A stretch of DNA of 64,000 nucleotides, from contig JASDDO010000026.1 of NCBI GenBank assembly GCA_030015575.1, forward strand, positions 70,457,433-70,521,432, given 5' to 3'. The stretch's first letter is position 1, and each line of letters begins with the position of its first letter. The stretch is from Agapanthus africanus. Its lineage: Eukaryota > Streptophyta > Magnoliopsida > Asparagales > Amaryllidaceae. Positions 44,212-57,079 of the stretch are shown piece by piece. Position numbers and translations under genes: made by a program. The notes beneath the pieces were generated by a model, which ran no database searches, was not told the DNA's origin, and worked only from the letters and a program-made list of their open reading frames with translations.

Positions 44212-46390
44212 TGCAGGGTTTTATAGCACGTCAGCAAGGTTTCGGGAGGTATCGTCTATGCCAATTTCAAAATTTTGCCATTCTAGCTAACTCTAACCCT
44301 AGAATCGTTACTAGAAAATACAACGAAATGAAATGCAAACAGTTTTGCAACTAAAGTGAACAAAGAATACAACCTTTGTAGACTGGTACTTCACTTCATT
44401 AACTCCGTGTAGTAGTCCCTCGCTGCAAGTAGTGAACTCCGGGCTCTAGAAAGGCTTCATAAGAAGAATAGAACAAGCTTGCTTCGAAATTTTCGAGGCC
44501 GAAGATGATCTACGTTGAGGAGACACTAACCCAAGTTACCCCTTCGATAATTGTGGAATTAGTGAAGCAAACACCCTATATTAAATGGCAAGTAGTAGAG
44601 GATGATGAAATAGGAATTTCACTCATTTTAGAAATAATTTTCTCTCTTTTTCTCTTATCTCCATTGAAGCTAGAAAGCTTTTGGAAGAAGAAGAAGAAGA
44701 AATATCTCTCATCAAAAATATCAAGTGGAGAATGGCAACCATGGCGAGTTAATATCATATATTAAGCTTTGTAGAGACTTAACCATGGCTAGAATAATGG
44801 TTGTGTTTATAAATATCTTAGGCAAAACAAAAGATGTGGACTAAGTCAATGCAAATCCAAGCTTCTCAAAGTTTCCTGCCATGACAAAAAATGCCACAAT
44901 TTTGATTTACCAAAATAAATAAAACCCCTTCATTATACATAACATGGTGTAAGCCATACTCACACCCAAGTTGCATGTATCATCAAGCATGACATAAAAT
45001 AATGTACACTTGCATATATCACATATATACAATGTGCACAAATGAAGTGAGAAAACAAATCATAAGTGAGCATGTATTATTTAATGTATGTTAATATATC
45101 AAATATATAATTATACATTAAATATCAAATCAACACTTGACTTAATAATCCGGCTATATCACATATAACCGACTAATACCGTGTGTATCAACTTATCGAA
45201 TCAATACTTGATTCGATAACTCGGCTATATCGCATATGACTGACGAATGTCACATATAGAGAGAATAGAATACGGTATCACATATCGTATTAATCTCGGT
45301 CCCGCATATATCACATATGTGCTCCTACTTCGTTTCGCTTGAGCCAGGAAACCACCGTGTAGGACTCTAAAGACTCGTCAATACGCCGGAATTAGGTGAT
45401 GATCATATCAAACACCCATAAGCCGCAAGCGGTTTGCTAAACGTAACGGCCACCCGGGTATTGAGCGACCAGAAGATCAACAAGCATGCCTGCCCATACT
45501 CCTGCGAATCCAATCAGTAACATTACTGTACAGTCCGGTCTCTTCGTCTGATATGTCGCATATCCAGTTTAGGGGTGGTAAACGTCAGACCCCAGTAACT
45601 GATAAGTCGTGTCGATGTGAGGCTCATAACCGGTCGAGAAACTACTGATAACACTTACCAGTATATTTCTGAATCAACCCTGGCCAGAGACTTCCTGTTA
45701 TAGCCAATCGACAGCGCAACATCAATCCCCAATACCGGGAGAGACGAAACCCTTCCTATCGCTTATTGCCTCCATGTGATTCGGGACTGTACCCAAAAGC
45801 CACCGTTTTGCACGTTCTCTTGAACGTGGTAAGGTGGAAATCAAAGCACAGTGGGAATCACACAAGACTCTATGACGATCTCGGGTCTACAGACTATCTT
45901 GTACCAGTGTCACCAGAGAACTGCTATCTGACGATAGGTATAATACCATCTAGGAGTTCTCGGCGAGTCCTTTCAGTGTACCCAGTCTCCACTGAGCACC
46001 CATATACTATCTCTGATGTCAAACACCAATGGATATGGGATCATCCATCGCCCATCTAAATGGGTTGAGAAGCTATACGCTAGTCTACTCTGGTATATCG
46101 ATGCCCTGTCTCGATACACCCACGACTAGGAACATTTGAAGGATGTACTTACCGACTACTCTGTCCCCACCAGTATGATCTGCATCATAATCCTTGTAGT
46201 CAAGTACTAATTCTAAAGGCTTTATCAACATGTAATAGAGAGACAATAAGTGTACATGTTAAGATAAAGAGCAACGTGATAGCATACTATCATGTCGAGC
46301 GAGAAAGTCATCCCTATATATGTCCAAGCATCCACTACAATATACGTCGTATGTACAGTAATGGCCTCTAGGGCATACATATAACTAACA
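44212..46390 (-). repeat. C2 5' LTR
   Basis: 2179 bp, collinear with 35996-38191; divergence looks between 5 and 10% in the parts I compared. ORFs such as 44505-44765 and 45766-46059 carry no domain. Confidence 0.9.
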
Positions 46391-46395
46391 CTTGG

Positions 46396-46637
46396 CGGGT
46401 GTTCATGACACGTTTCATGTATCTTAACTCCGCAAGTATGTTTGAGATAAGATGCATGTCCTAGATCACTCGGAACTGACAGTAAGGGAAGATTTAACCT
46501 ATGAAGAAAGACCAATGGCGATTGTGGATCGACGAGAAAAGGTCCTCAAGAACAAAGTTATCCCTCCAGTACTTGTTTCATGGGGGAATCGTTCACACGA
46601 AGAATCTACTTGGGAACGTGAAAACGAGATCCGATAG
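46396..46637 (+). pseudogene. G2 integrase C-terminal end with chromodomain-like motif
   Basis: It continues G2 from 35995. GVHDTFHVSYLRK-like coding is followed by MHVLDHSELTVREDLTYEER, IVDRREKVLKNKVIPPVLVS and WGNRSHEESTWERENEIR, the chromodomain-like block (VLWxNHxxEEATWExE) at the end of Tekay-type integrases. It ends at TAG 46635-46637. In working elements this part is thought to steer integration to heterochromatin. Confidence 0.82.
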
Positions 46638-46730
46638 AATTTTCTACACCTCTTTTCTTAGATCTGTGTTTTCTTGTCTTTTCTTATTCCGTGAATTTCG
46701 AGGACGAAATTCTTTTGTAGTTAGATATAA
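46638..46730 (+). other. G2 3' end and eroded polypurine region
   Basis: It carries AATTTCGAGGACGAAATTC (46693-46711), the plant gypsy block that usually precedes an A/G-rich tract; here the following bases TTTTGTAGTTAGATATAA are no longer polypurine. Confidence 0.6.
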
Positions 46731-49175
46731 TGTAACACCCTAGCCCTGTTATACTATATCTTGTTTGGGGTATTTCAAATTTTACAACATATTTCTCTAT
46801 TATTATTGCTTTTGGGCGAGGATAGGGCATTTGGTAACTGTGGTTAGTATACGACCTGACCCGCATGTTTGAAACCCATCATGGTTCAAGATCATATCAA
46901 ATATTTGCTAGTACAGAGAATCCATGTACATCTAGATTCTATACACTTATATGATATAATTTTGTATTCGCATATCTTTTAAATAATACAGATAAAAACC
47001 AAATAATATATTTTGATATCTAGCATGGCATGTTATCGTACCCCATATCATGAAGTTGCATCCATACATCATGTTCATGTCCTAAGTGTTAAAACAGACT
47101 TGTTTGGATCGCTATGCATATTTATCTAGATCCGTACTTGGGGTTATGCATTTTTATTGACCAGACATCGCATTATGGTTTTAACTTTTACGTATATTCT
47201 CCATATTTAAAAACTAGATTTTTAGATGAGACTCGGGTAATAATCAGAGTAATTTGATATTTGCTGTATAAACCTAAAATATATATATTATAATAATTTT
47301 TAAACTAACAGTATAATATATATATATATATATATAATATAAACTAATTATTCTCCCAGTCTCTCTCTCGCTATATATATATATTAAAACCTAATATATT
47401 AAACCTCCTCACCTCCCTCTCCTCTCCCGACATCCCAGACCACCGCCATCACCAACCTCACAACTCCCCAACCCAGATCACCGACCCAAGAAACCCCAGC
47501 TACCTTGTCGATGCAGCACGTCGCCATCATCTCGCCTCTGTCCTCGCCATCTCAGAACCCAACACAACAGCCACCCACTATTCTTTAGTTCTTTCTTTCT
47601 TTTCTCGAACTTTTCTTGATTCTCCGATCGGCTTGCCGGAGTTGCACGTGTCGCCGACGATCTAGATGACCCAGTCACCGTCGTCGTCCAGCCTAGTCAC
47701 CATGTCAAGTCACTGCTCAGCCAGGTCCTATCCTGCGCGTGTAAGTTTGCATCGCGACGTTATTTCCGATGTCGGACGTGGCATCCGCATCTCGACGCGA
47801 GATCCGATCAAGCAAGTTTTAAACTTGCAACATGCTATATTATTATATCGATATATATATGAATAAGAATAGTGCATGTGTTTTATTATTCAGCAAATAT
47901 TACAGATTTATATTTTATGGTAACCGTTCGTATCCATATTGATAATCGTTTATCCAGTTACATTCCGGAACATCATGATATCATTATACTACTACATCAG
48001 TACAACATATTATCTAGCTTGCATCATATATGGTAATGGATGTAGAATGGTTATTACAGATAAATACATATGCATTCTAGCATCAGTTTTGTTTACCGTG
48101 TTCCGATACTGATTACAGTTTTATATTGGGTATCTATTTGGTTAATATACATCACATGACATGTTCACGACACACTACTTGACTTGTTACTTGGATCTAG
48201 TTATTAATGCCTACAATACTGACGTGTTGTCCTGACGGACGTAACTTGTTGCCTGCATAGACAAGAACTGTACCTGCTTGATCCTATGTTGGCATTAGAT
48301 TTATGTCGTTAATACCTGACTTGAACACAAACCTGGGGGAAAAGATGAAATCAAGAATGTAACCGAAACGTAACTCAAGAGAATATTATTATTGTTTGCC
48401 GTTTTTCCGGGTGTTACGGAATAAATCATTGTTTGCCTTTTTTTCCGGGCGTTACGGAATAAATCATTGTTGCCGTGTTTCCGGGCGTTAGGGAATAAAT
48501 CATTGTTTGCCGTGTTTCCGGGCGTTACGAAATAAATATTGTTACCATGGTCCCGTGGGGAATGAACGGGATATATACTGTTGGGTTACGATGAGAATTA
48601 TATTAATTGATTTCAAAGACTTTTAGAATAGATAACCTAGAAAAACAGATTTAAGATACACATCACACACCTATACATACACATAGCTCACTATTTATAT
48701 TTGTGTTATTTATTTATATTCTTGTTTAATTATAACATCATATCCTGATTACTACTATTATTTTGATATTATGACACACTTACGTTTGGGTTTTGTATGG
48801 CCCAGTTCCTCTACCTTTATCGCAGGCAGATCAAGAGTATTTTAGCAATCAAGCTGAGCAATGAGGAATTGAACGTGTATTGTTAGAGATATTTAGTTTA
48901 TTTATTTCCGTAGTTTGTTTATTGATGTGAGCCCATATTGGGACATGATTCAGATATTGTTTATTGGATTTTGATTCGTTTCCGCTTTATGTATTTTCTT
49001 AATTTTATTTACTGGGGCAAATGGACATGTACTAGCTAGATTATATATTTTACTGTTCTTGATATCCGATAGACAGCCGTAATGTGACTGTGGAGAGATG
49101 ATTCCTAGCCACAGGTAGCATGTTTGGCTCTGTCACGTGCCGTAGTTTACGTATCATGTGAAGTGGGGCATGACA
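46731..49175 (+). repeat. G2 3' LTR
   Basis: 2445 bp, collinear with 29171-31636. A 15-bp extra segment near 46916 and length changes in the AT repeats distinguish it. Confidence 0.92.
48391..48538 (+). repeat. Four-unit tandem repeat in the G2 3' LTR
   Basis: Counterpart of 30861-31009, with the same GGGCGTTACGGAATAAATCA core. Confidence 0.85.
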
Positions 49176-49180
49176 GTTCT

Positions 49181-49697
49181 TTTCTTTCATTCATGTATAT
49201 TTGTAAATTGATGTAATATTATTTTGCGGGGCACATCCAGGTTGAGCTTGTAGCCACCGTTGTATTATTTCATTTACTTTTTCTTGCACCTAGGATAGAC
49301 CCAAGATGGGGTGCACAAACTACCGGGTTCTTGAAGTGCCGAATGGCCTACTCATTTCATTAAGGGAGGTTGCTTCACTTTGGGAATTTGGCGGGTAGGT
49401 TGCCGCAACCCGTAGGGGTCTAGGGTGGAGTTTGGCTATTCATCACGACCGTGGAATCCATTTTTCGTTCTAGGCTAAAACGAAATACGGATATCCTAGT
49501 ATATCCAATATATTCATATGTGTTGCTGTGATCTGTGATCTGGAATGCCTATTATTGCGTGAAACGAATGGCTATATATATTATATATAATAATCGTTGC
49601 TTATGTTTTGCACCCGCACTAGTCCAGCCCTCGCTCTACCGTTAATTAAGTAACCTAACGGTGTATGACGGGGCCCGTAGCGAATGCGGATGGTATA
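49181..49697 (+). other. C1 leader, second segment
   Basis: It resumes after G2. Text at 49290-49480 is the reverse-complement match of the C2 leader at 42440-42660 (for example CTAGGATAGACCCAAGATGG against CCGCCTTGGGTCTATCCTAA). Non-coding. It breaks at GTATA (49693-49697). Confidence 0.7.
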
Positions 49698-50189
49698 TGT
49701 AACGACCGTGTTTTCTAATACCTAATAAAATATATTTTATTTAAATTTCTAGTATTAAATAATTATTTACGTGTTTCGTTGATAGAAGAATAATTTTAAA
49801 GTAATGTTAATAATTTTCAAAGCATTGAAATATAATTAAAGGAATTTTCTAAAATCTATTTATTGTTTTTATAGGCTTAAAATGTTTTAATAAAATTTTA
49901 TAATGCCTTAAAATAATCTACACATTTTTATTATCAATTAAAAAAATTAATTCGTAATTAAAAATATTTTAAAGGATAAACTAGATTTTAAATAATTATA
50001 ATAACTAGCTAACACCATAGAAACGGATATATTATTTTGTTTTAGCCCAAAATTATTTTTATACTAAAGATAACAATAAAATGTATTTTCTGAAAATTTT
50101 TCATAATTTTCCCGTATTTTTAACTATTTTTAACAAACTTTTTTAAACTAAATTCAATTTGTAAATAATAAATAGTTATTATATTTTTA

Positions 50190-50193
<4 letters not shown>

Positions 50194-50252
<59 letters not shown>
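50194..50252. repeat. (AT)n microsatellite
   Basis: Nearly pure dinucleotide tract inside the solo gypsy LTR. Confidence 0.95.
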
Positions 50253-50256
<4 letters not shown>

Positions 50257-50537
50257 CCCTTGATCTTGGACCGTTGGATATCCAGAGCCTCGTGGCGGCG
50301 CCCATGTGGTGGGGACCACACGAAAATGCGTGGTCCCTACACGCAGATTCGAGCGTGTAAGGCGTAGCGCGAGTGATGGGCTTGGCGGCGCGATCTTGGC
50401 CGTTGGATCAAGATCCAACGGCCACGAAGCACTAGCGGCGGCGGCAATAATCGGCTGATGATTCTGCAATCATTTGGGGCGCGGATTTTGGGGTATTTTA
50501 ACAGAAATTTTGGATTTTATGGTTGGTAATAAAACCC

Positions 50538-50546
50538 TATAAATAG
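50538..50546 (+). promoter_or_regulatory. TATA box of the solo gypsy LTR
   Basis: CCTATAAATAGGC context, 840 bp into the LTR; the likely start of transcription is about 30 bp downstream. Confidence 0.7.
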
Positions 50547-51846
50547 GCACTTCAAACATTGATTTCTCACACCTTAGAACTCTAAAAATTCTGAAAAAAT
50601 TACCCACGCCTTCGTATCGACGACGCCGACGCTACGGTTCCACCTAATCACCAAGGAAAAATCTGAGCACAGAGCTATTGAGGAGTTTGTACAAGCCTAC
50701 GTTTTGACGCATCTACATCCAACTCTAATCAAAGGTAGGATCCGCCTCTCTCCCCTCATTCTGTCGCCTTCTTCTTTTCTCAGTAACCTTAGTTCCAACT
50801 TCTAATCATCAGCCCCCTATTTAAAATGATGTTATAATATTCGTGCATGCCTATTCCTTGTACCCTTAATGATGATAATCTTAACCCCTAATTAAAATAG
50901 GTTCCTTAATCACTCGTATATACCAAAAAAAATATTGTACCCTCATACTACATGGAATGTGACAGGACTAATGTTTATAACCCACGAATATTAATTCACC
51001 CCTTTCATACCTACTCTCACCCATACTATTGTTGTGATCTCGAAATAGGTTTTCTTCCACAAAAAGGACCCTCGTTTTGTTAAAAAGGTAATATTTATTT
51101 GATAAGATAATTGGAAGGTTTATTTTTAGATACGATATAGATATATATTTTTACGTACACCCTTTTTCATCAACTACTATAATGTTGTTAAATCCCTTTA
51201 ACCTTTTTAAAGAGGAAAATACTAAATTTAAATAACGGCTTATGTTTTTTCCAACACGAACGTATTTTCTAAAACGTTAGCCAAACTTAAAACGCCATAA
51301 TTTCATAAAATTATTAATTACAATAAAGTACATTAACCCATCCTAAAAAGAGATAATTTCATTAAATATCTCGACGTTTATTAAAAGGATATTTTCAACA
51401 AAGAACATAACCCGTATAACGATATTTTTCAAAAAGGATGTCTAAAATCTTATTAAAAGATAATTTTCAAATAAATACCAAAACCTTTTATCGAAAGGAT
51501 ACTTTCACTAAAACATTAGGGTTTTCTAAAAATGACGAATATTTCAAACATCATGATTTGCTTAGAAATAATAAATATACTTAAACACTATTATTCTTTA
51601 TTAACTAAGTGTTCTATAAGATGATACGAAGTACATTACAAAATTTAGAAGATAACAAGATAAAACGAGCGGTTGTGGAAGACCATATTAAATGAGATCA
51701 ACTTATTGATTACACGTCTATGACACATAAAAAACATGTTACGGTTATGGTTAGAATGCACGGACCTAGGTATGGAATACTTATTGAGAAGATCACAATA
51801 TTCCGGGTGACCAGTCTGATGTACGGACGACTATACATATATGAAG

Positions 51847-51960
51847 ATCCCTGCAGGCAGGGTGACCAGTCCAATGTGTGGACGACTACTAACCCGATAT
51901 TCGGGAGAACACTAACCTGATATTCAGGCGAATACTAACCCTATTGAGGGCGAATGATCC
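51847..51960. repeat. Row of short covarying hairpins in the solo gypsy LTR
   Basis: Successive perfect dyads: CCCTGC/GCAGGG (51849-51862), CCCGA/TCGGG (51893-51905), CCTGA/TCAGG (51916-51928), CCCT/AGGG (51939-51950). The last three sit at the same position of a repeat of about 23 bp whose spacers are ACACTAA and GCGAATACTAA. Confidence 0.8.
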
Positions 51961-53218
51961 AAAATGTGGATGACATACAATGTTGAAACCATACCTAGAG
52001 GTATACGCACTAACTCTAATTCGTCAAAACCTTTATACTGAACCACGGGGATGGGTAGTTTGATTAGGCAAGGAGATATCGGAACTCGTATCCCCCTACT
52101 ACTCGATCATGATCCCGGGAAGTGAAACGGTACATTTCACTTCCCCAGTTGTTGTTCCGTGGCCACAACGGAATAATCGAGAGTATCCGGACCCTTGTTT
52201 AACAAACTAAAAACGTTTACAATACCTATTGATACTCAACATTAAACTCACATCATGTGCTATACCTACATGTTATCTTATCTACCTTTCTTTATGAGAC
52301 ACGAATTATTCAGTATCTTGGATGTGGATATATTACTAGTTTAGACTTGTTGTTTATTATGGAACTGAAGGGTGGTAATACTTGTGCACTTGAGTGATAT
52401 TCACGCTATACAAAGCCCCATCGTAGTCATGGGACACCTTTCGGGGATGTTCACGCTACCGCATTGATTGCCACCCCAAGCATGAGCACCGGCTCATACT
52501 GCTTCCAGCTAGTCATGGGATACCTCAAGGATACGAGTATGTTCACCAGTCAATTCCATCAATACACACCTGGTTTAACCTGATCTAACTCTTAGACTGA
52601 ATATTCGTTTGACTTAACTTGAACCTTTACCAAATATATACATCACACAATCTACTCATATTCACATATAGCTCTGTCAGCATATCTAATTTGCATACAA
52701 CCTTATACCTTTATACACATGTATATCATATTCATTATATTTATATACACATGTTCGTTTCTATACCTCTTCCTTATGAGGCAATCCTACCCGAGTATAA
52801 CTCGTTGACGGACCTTCCTTTTCTTCTTCTATCTTTGGAATGTCCGTCAGATAAGAATGAGTATTATGGCGATGATCAAGGTGTGAAGCCAACTTATGAA
52901 GATTATGCAGACTGGACGATGGAAGATTAGCTAGCTTTAATTTTTGTTGTTGCCCACATGTTTAGGGCTTTTGTTTCTTCTCGATGTAATTAAACTACAT
53001 AGTTTATTTTACTCTTTCTTTTGGGATGTAATAAAGTTTGGTTAATGGAAATAAATGCCTTTCGCTTTTATTACTTTGATTTTGGTACATACCCTGCATG
53101 TTAGATATTCATACGCTTAACATAACTGTATTGAATAGACCACCTTCAATACAGTTAGGTTGCGGATTTTGCCACGTCATCCTTCACCTTCTTTTAGGAA
53201 GCAGGGCGTGACAGTATA

Positions 53219-54190
53219 AGCGTACGTTCTATTTTCGTTTCTTTCTGCAATGATAGGGTTAAATGATGGGACCATATTAATATCGGTTAATGCAAACAAA
53301 ACAAACCAAAGTTAAATCTTTGGAACAATTTCAAAACTACTCGGTTTTCTTGAAAAACAACTTTTAAATGCGGAGCCTAAACCACTCCTTTTAAAAGCTA
53401 TCATGGTTCCTTCGACTATATCAAGTTCATTACATTCACAGTTTTCGTCAAAACCAGCCGTAGCCCTCCTTCATTTCAGATGGGTATTCTGTAGTATTCA
53501 AGCTATGTATTTTGACCTTCGCCAAGGCATAGTGATTGGTAGCTGCTGGGTATTCATCTGTAGCATAGATAGATGCATTAATTTGGGACAAGCGTACAAC
53601 TATTTTGGCCTTCGTCAAAGCTTTGTACGAATGGGTTCAAATTAACCTGGACAATGACGGGTAGAACTTGACTTGCGTCTTATGATATGTTGGCCTTCGT
53701 CAAGGTCATAAGCGTCTGGGGAAAAAATCCACATCGAGAGTTTCAAAAGAAAAGGAAATTTGCTAGTTTTGCATACCAACTTGAGTGTGATGATTTTGGT
53801 AGGATTTCTTCAAAGTTGTTACATAATGATAGTTGGATCCCGATCCCACCGTGAGTTTTATTACTCCTCGGGAGATTTTTTCACTTCACAATCAATGCTA
53901 TAAACCAAGTAGGTGCCTAGAACGGTGTTAGTGGGGTTACGCCTCTAGAAAAAAGTGGTTATGTAATTAAGAAACTTCGCGAAAGTGTTGGAATACCTCC
54001 CTCGAAGTACTGACACTAGCCTGGCCGAAAGGTTAAGCAAGAATTATAGGGTGTGATTAATCCTGACTAATTCTTCTTTTATGGTTTGAAAGAGAATTTG
54101 AGAAAATGGTGGGAGCCATCATGTTTAGATAAACTAATAACCAATCTAAACTTGCAAGAGTATCATGCTGAGTGTTTCTTCTCTCTCCTA
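53219..54190 (+). other. C1 leader, third segment
   Basis: Non-coding leader with three GGCCTTCGTCAAGG-like motifs (53516, 53607, 53691), matching spaced motifs in the C2 leader. The end, TGGTTTGAAAGAGAATTTGA, parallels C2 near 41260. Confidence 0.65.
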
Positions 54191-54316
54191 ATTGCAGCGA
54201 CCAAAAAGACCGGGATTAAGTTACTGCTAGATAAAAATATATTGACGGGGCCAAACTATAAAGATTGGCTAAGGAATGTCCAGATGGCCATAACCTATGA
54301 CAAGCTGGGCTACCTC
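54191..54316 (+). pseudogene. C1 gag, N-terminal part
   Basis: The frame reads IAATKKTGIKLLLDKNILTG, PNYKDWLRNVQMAITYDKLG, then YL at the insertion point. The block LTGPNYxDWLRNxxxxL is the conserved start of plant copia gag. The expected initiator Met is Ile (ATT) here; an upstream in-frame ATG exists at 54086. It is interrupted by the solo LTR at 54317 and continues in frame at 56343. Confidence 0.82.
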
Positions 54317-56337
54317 TGTTGGGTTACGGCAGCTCCCTGGCCATCAAACCGTGGCCGAATGCGGAACAATTTTTTTCTAAACCGGCGCTACCACAACCCC
54401 CGAATACGGATCGACCATTAACCCTAAATCTAGCAAGCAAGATAAAGAGTTTGGAATGTTATACCGAATGATCCATGTCCTTTGGTCTTTAACTTCTTCC
54501 CAAGCTCCTAGTGGCCACCATGATCAAGTTTGGTCGCCGGTCTCCCTCTATCGAAGATGATCCACATGAGAGTCTATGAATCGAGCTCCTACTTCATAAC
54601 CGAAGTAATTAGGGTATCTAGTTTGCTAAACTAGATAGCTAAGATGATGTAGAGTCTAATAAGGGATTAATTTGTCTCTAAACACCCTAGGTTTCTCAAT
54701 ACATGAGAGGGTTAGGATGGAGGAGGAAGAAGCCATGAGAGATAAGAGTGTGAAGCTTAGAGTTCAACATAAAAAAAAGCTAAGTGTTGTGTGAGTGTGA
54801 AAAGAATGAAGCAACTCAAGAAAAAATATCTCAAGTCTTCACAAATGTCTCACCACCATAACAAATGTTAAGCATGCTAGAATAGTGTATCATGAGTCAC
54901 ACAATGAGTCACCCCATGTGTCACCACCATGAGTCACTAGGTAGCATGCTTGAATTAAAGCTAAGCACACTCATCCCTCCATCTCAATTAACCATTTAAA
55001 CTAAAATGGTTAATAAACAAAATGAGGTGTAATCTTCTAGAAAACAATCTTGTAATAAATTACAAGAATGCCCTACATCTGTATATACATACCTGCATTC
55101 GTATTCTGAAAAATACGAATACAATGAGACGAAAATAATCCAACAATATAATACTAGGATTCGGCTTTAACCAAAGCCCACTAGTATTATCTGTCCGAAT
55201 CATGATACGTGCACAAGTGCACATATACGATCGAACCCTGCTGTAAAACCATACGACCTCTACTTCGTTTCGCACGAAGCAGGGAAACCCTCTGTGTGGG
55301 ACTCTAAAGACTCGTCAATATGCTGGCAGTGGGTTTAACCACAAGCTCGTCAGCGGCACTAGCTGTACGTAACGGCTACCTAGGTATTTAGCGAAAGGAA
55401 GGCCGACGAGCAAACTCATCCTGACCCTTACTGAGCCTGTCGGTGAAAATAACCATATAGTACGGTCTGTTCGTCTAAGAGTATCGCATATCGAGTCTAG
55501 GGGGGTGGGTAAAGTCAGACCCCTAAAAACGCGACATTTCTTGTCGGTATGAAGCCCATCAGAAACTGAGAAACTACTGATCCAAATCAGTAATTCTCGA
55601 CTACCTTGATCAAGGATTTCTGGTGATGGCCACCCATGCACTGCGCGACATCAACCCCCAATATCGGGAGAGACGAATCCCCGATGATCCGCTCACTGCC
55701 TCCATGTGGCTCGAAACTGTACCCAACTAAAAGCTGTTTGCACGACTCCTTTGAGCCGTGGTAGGTAGTAATCAAAGTACAATGGGAATTCACACGAGAC
55801 AAATGACGATCTCAGGTCGACAGACTAATCTGTACACATGTCACCTGCGAACTGTTATTTGACAATAGGTATAATACCAACTAGCAGGTTTCCGGCGAGT
55901 CCGTCCAGTGTACTCATAACCCAATGAGCACCTGCATACTATCTTAGGTGAACAAACTTACACCAATGGCTTGTGAGACCGGCCACCGCCCCTCGTCGGG
56001 GTCTCGTTCAGTATATACTAGTCTACTCTGGAGTATGAATGCCCAGTCTCGATACTCCCACGACTAGGGATATTTAAGGATGTGCTTATAGACCACCCAT
56101 CCCCCACGTATATGATTTCCATCATAATGCTGGTAGTCAAGCAAGAATTCTATGGGCTCTATCAACATGTAATAGTGAACTGTAATGCCACCTAAAGCAT
56201 GTACATGATGATAAAGATAAACCAGATAGCATACTATCATATTAAGTAAGACTGTTCTACCCGTATAGGTCCTCCCTCAATCATCTAATCACGTGCTTGC
56301 GATTACAATAATTGACTTGAGGGCATTATAGCCAACA
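54317..56337 (-). mobile_element. Solo copia LTR inside the C1 gag
   Basis: 2021 bp; on the plus strand TGTTGGGTTACG to TATAGCCAACA, on the minus strand starting TGTTGGCTATAATGCCC. ACCTC flanks both ends (54312-54316, 56338-56342). It is the same family as the C1 LTR: about 100 bp around 55000-55130 matches 27822-27930 in reverse complement. There is no internal region. Counting one ACCTC, gag reads straight through. Confidence 0.9.
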
Positions 56338-56342
56338 ACCTC

Positions 56343-56989
56343 CTTACTACCAAAGCCCCCACCATCCCAGGTCTAGATTCCACCGTCGCGGATATAGAAA
56401 TTCATAAGACATGGAAAATAGACAGTGCGAAATCCAAGTGCCTCGTGCTGGCCTCAATGGATAATGAGACTAGAGGCAACACAAGAAGATGGACTTAGCT
56501 TCCATCTTCCTCCCTACCAAAAATTTATATGGAGAGAAATCTCATATCGCAAGATATGAGACCTCGAAAAAGTTGTTTCAGGCGAGATTGGTTGTCAGGT
56601 CATCTGTAGGGAACCACATCCTTAAGATGATTAGCTATATTGAAGAGCTCGTGGACCTTGGGATCACGTTGGAGAACGAGTTATATACAGACTTGATTCT
56701 ACAGTCCCTCCCTTTTACCTATGCCCAGTTTATCTTGAATTTCAATATTCAAGATAAGAAAGTTACACTTCCTGAACTCCTCAATATGTTGAGGAGTGTA
56801 GAGGGAACCCTAAAGAAAACCAGGGAAACACCCGCTCTACTTATTGGGGAATCTTCCTACTTTAGATCTAAGGCAAAAGCCAAGAGGAAGAGGAAGAAAG
56901 CCCCCACCAAGCTGAAAGGCGGTGTCAATAAGGTACAGGGGAAGGGTAAGACAAAAGTTGGGGGGCCGACAGTAGGGAAAGAGAAATGA
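56343..56989 (+). pseudogene. C1 gag, C-terminal part
   Basis: The frame from the insertion site reads TVADIEIHKTWKIDSAKSKC and LVLASMDNETR, then a frameshift near 56485 moves coding to the frame of 56489-56989: KKLFQARLVVRSSVGNHILK, MISYIEELVDLGITLENELY and PFTYAQFILNFNIQDKKVTL are the copia gag middle. A Lys-rich stretch precedes the CCHC knuckle. A TGA at 56987 replaces the first Cys, and the following FYCHRKGYWKKDC has Tyr for His. The knuckle is therefore dead, and gag is neither continuous nor RNA-binding competent. Confidence 0.85.
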
Positions 56990-57079
56990 TTCTATTGTCA
57001 CAGGAAAGGCTATTGGAAGAAGGACTGCAGGGCTTGGAAAGCCCAGAACTAGGATTCAAAGCAAGTTGTGGCTTCGGCT

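Larger units (their letters stand above)
35996..46390 (-). mobile_element. C2: Ty1/copia element lacking most of gag, inserted in G2
   Basis: Bounded by LTRs 35996-38191 and 44212-46390, reading on the minus strand, with TTTGG (35991-35995) and CTTGG (46391-46395) as a 4-of-5 target duplication. G2 integrase coding resumes on both sides. Internal order on the minus strand: Met-tRNA primer site, long leader, a short N-terminal ORF, protease, GAG-pre-integrase, integrase, RT, RNase H, polypurine tract. Gag is almost entirely absent between ATG and protease, and the rest is heavily degraded. Confidence 0.9.
29171..49175 (+). mobile_element. G2: Ty3/gypsy chromovirus-like element, defective, split by C2
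   Basis: LTRs at 29171-31636 and 46731-49175, with GTTCT duplications at 29166-29170 and 49176-49180. Plus-strand order: Met-tRNA primer site, gag with two zinc knuckles, protease, RT, RNase H, integrase, chromodomain-like end. C2 (35996-46390) sits near the 3' end of the integrase region. The LTRs differ by roughly 6% over the first 200 bp by eye. At least ten in-frame stops, mainly from C-to-T or G-to-A changes, plus a frameshift in protease make it inactive. Confidence 0.92.
49698..53213 (+). mobile_element. Solo gypsy LTR, 3.5 kb, with GTATA duplication
   Basis: It begins TGTAACGACCG, ends GGGCGTGACA, and is flanked by GTATA at 49693-49697 and 53214-53218. No primer site, coding domain or second LTR is present, so an element was lost by LTR-LTR recombination. 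TATAAATAG at 50538-50546 gives plus orientation. An AT-repeat tract of about 58 bp lies at 50194-50252. The 103-codon ORF at 52619-52930 has no recognisable domain. Confidence 0.88.

Noticed and set aside
52619..52930. 103-codon ORF in the solo gypsy LTR
   Set aside because: Low-complexity Tyr/His/Ile-rich start and no recognisable family; an LTR position argues against a gene. The acidic C-terminus was considered but gives no match I can name.
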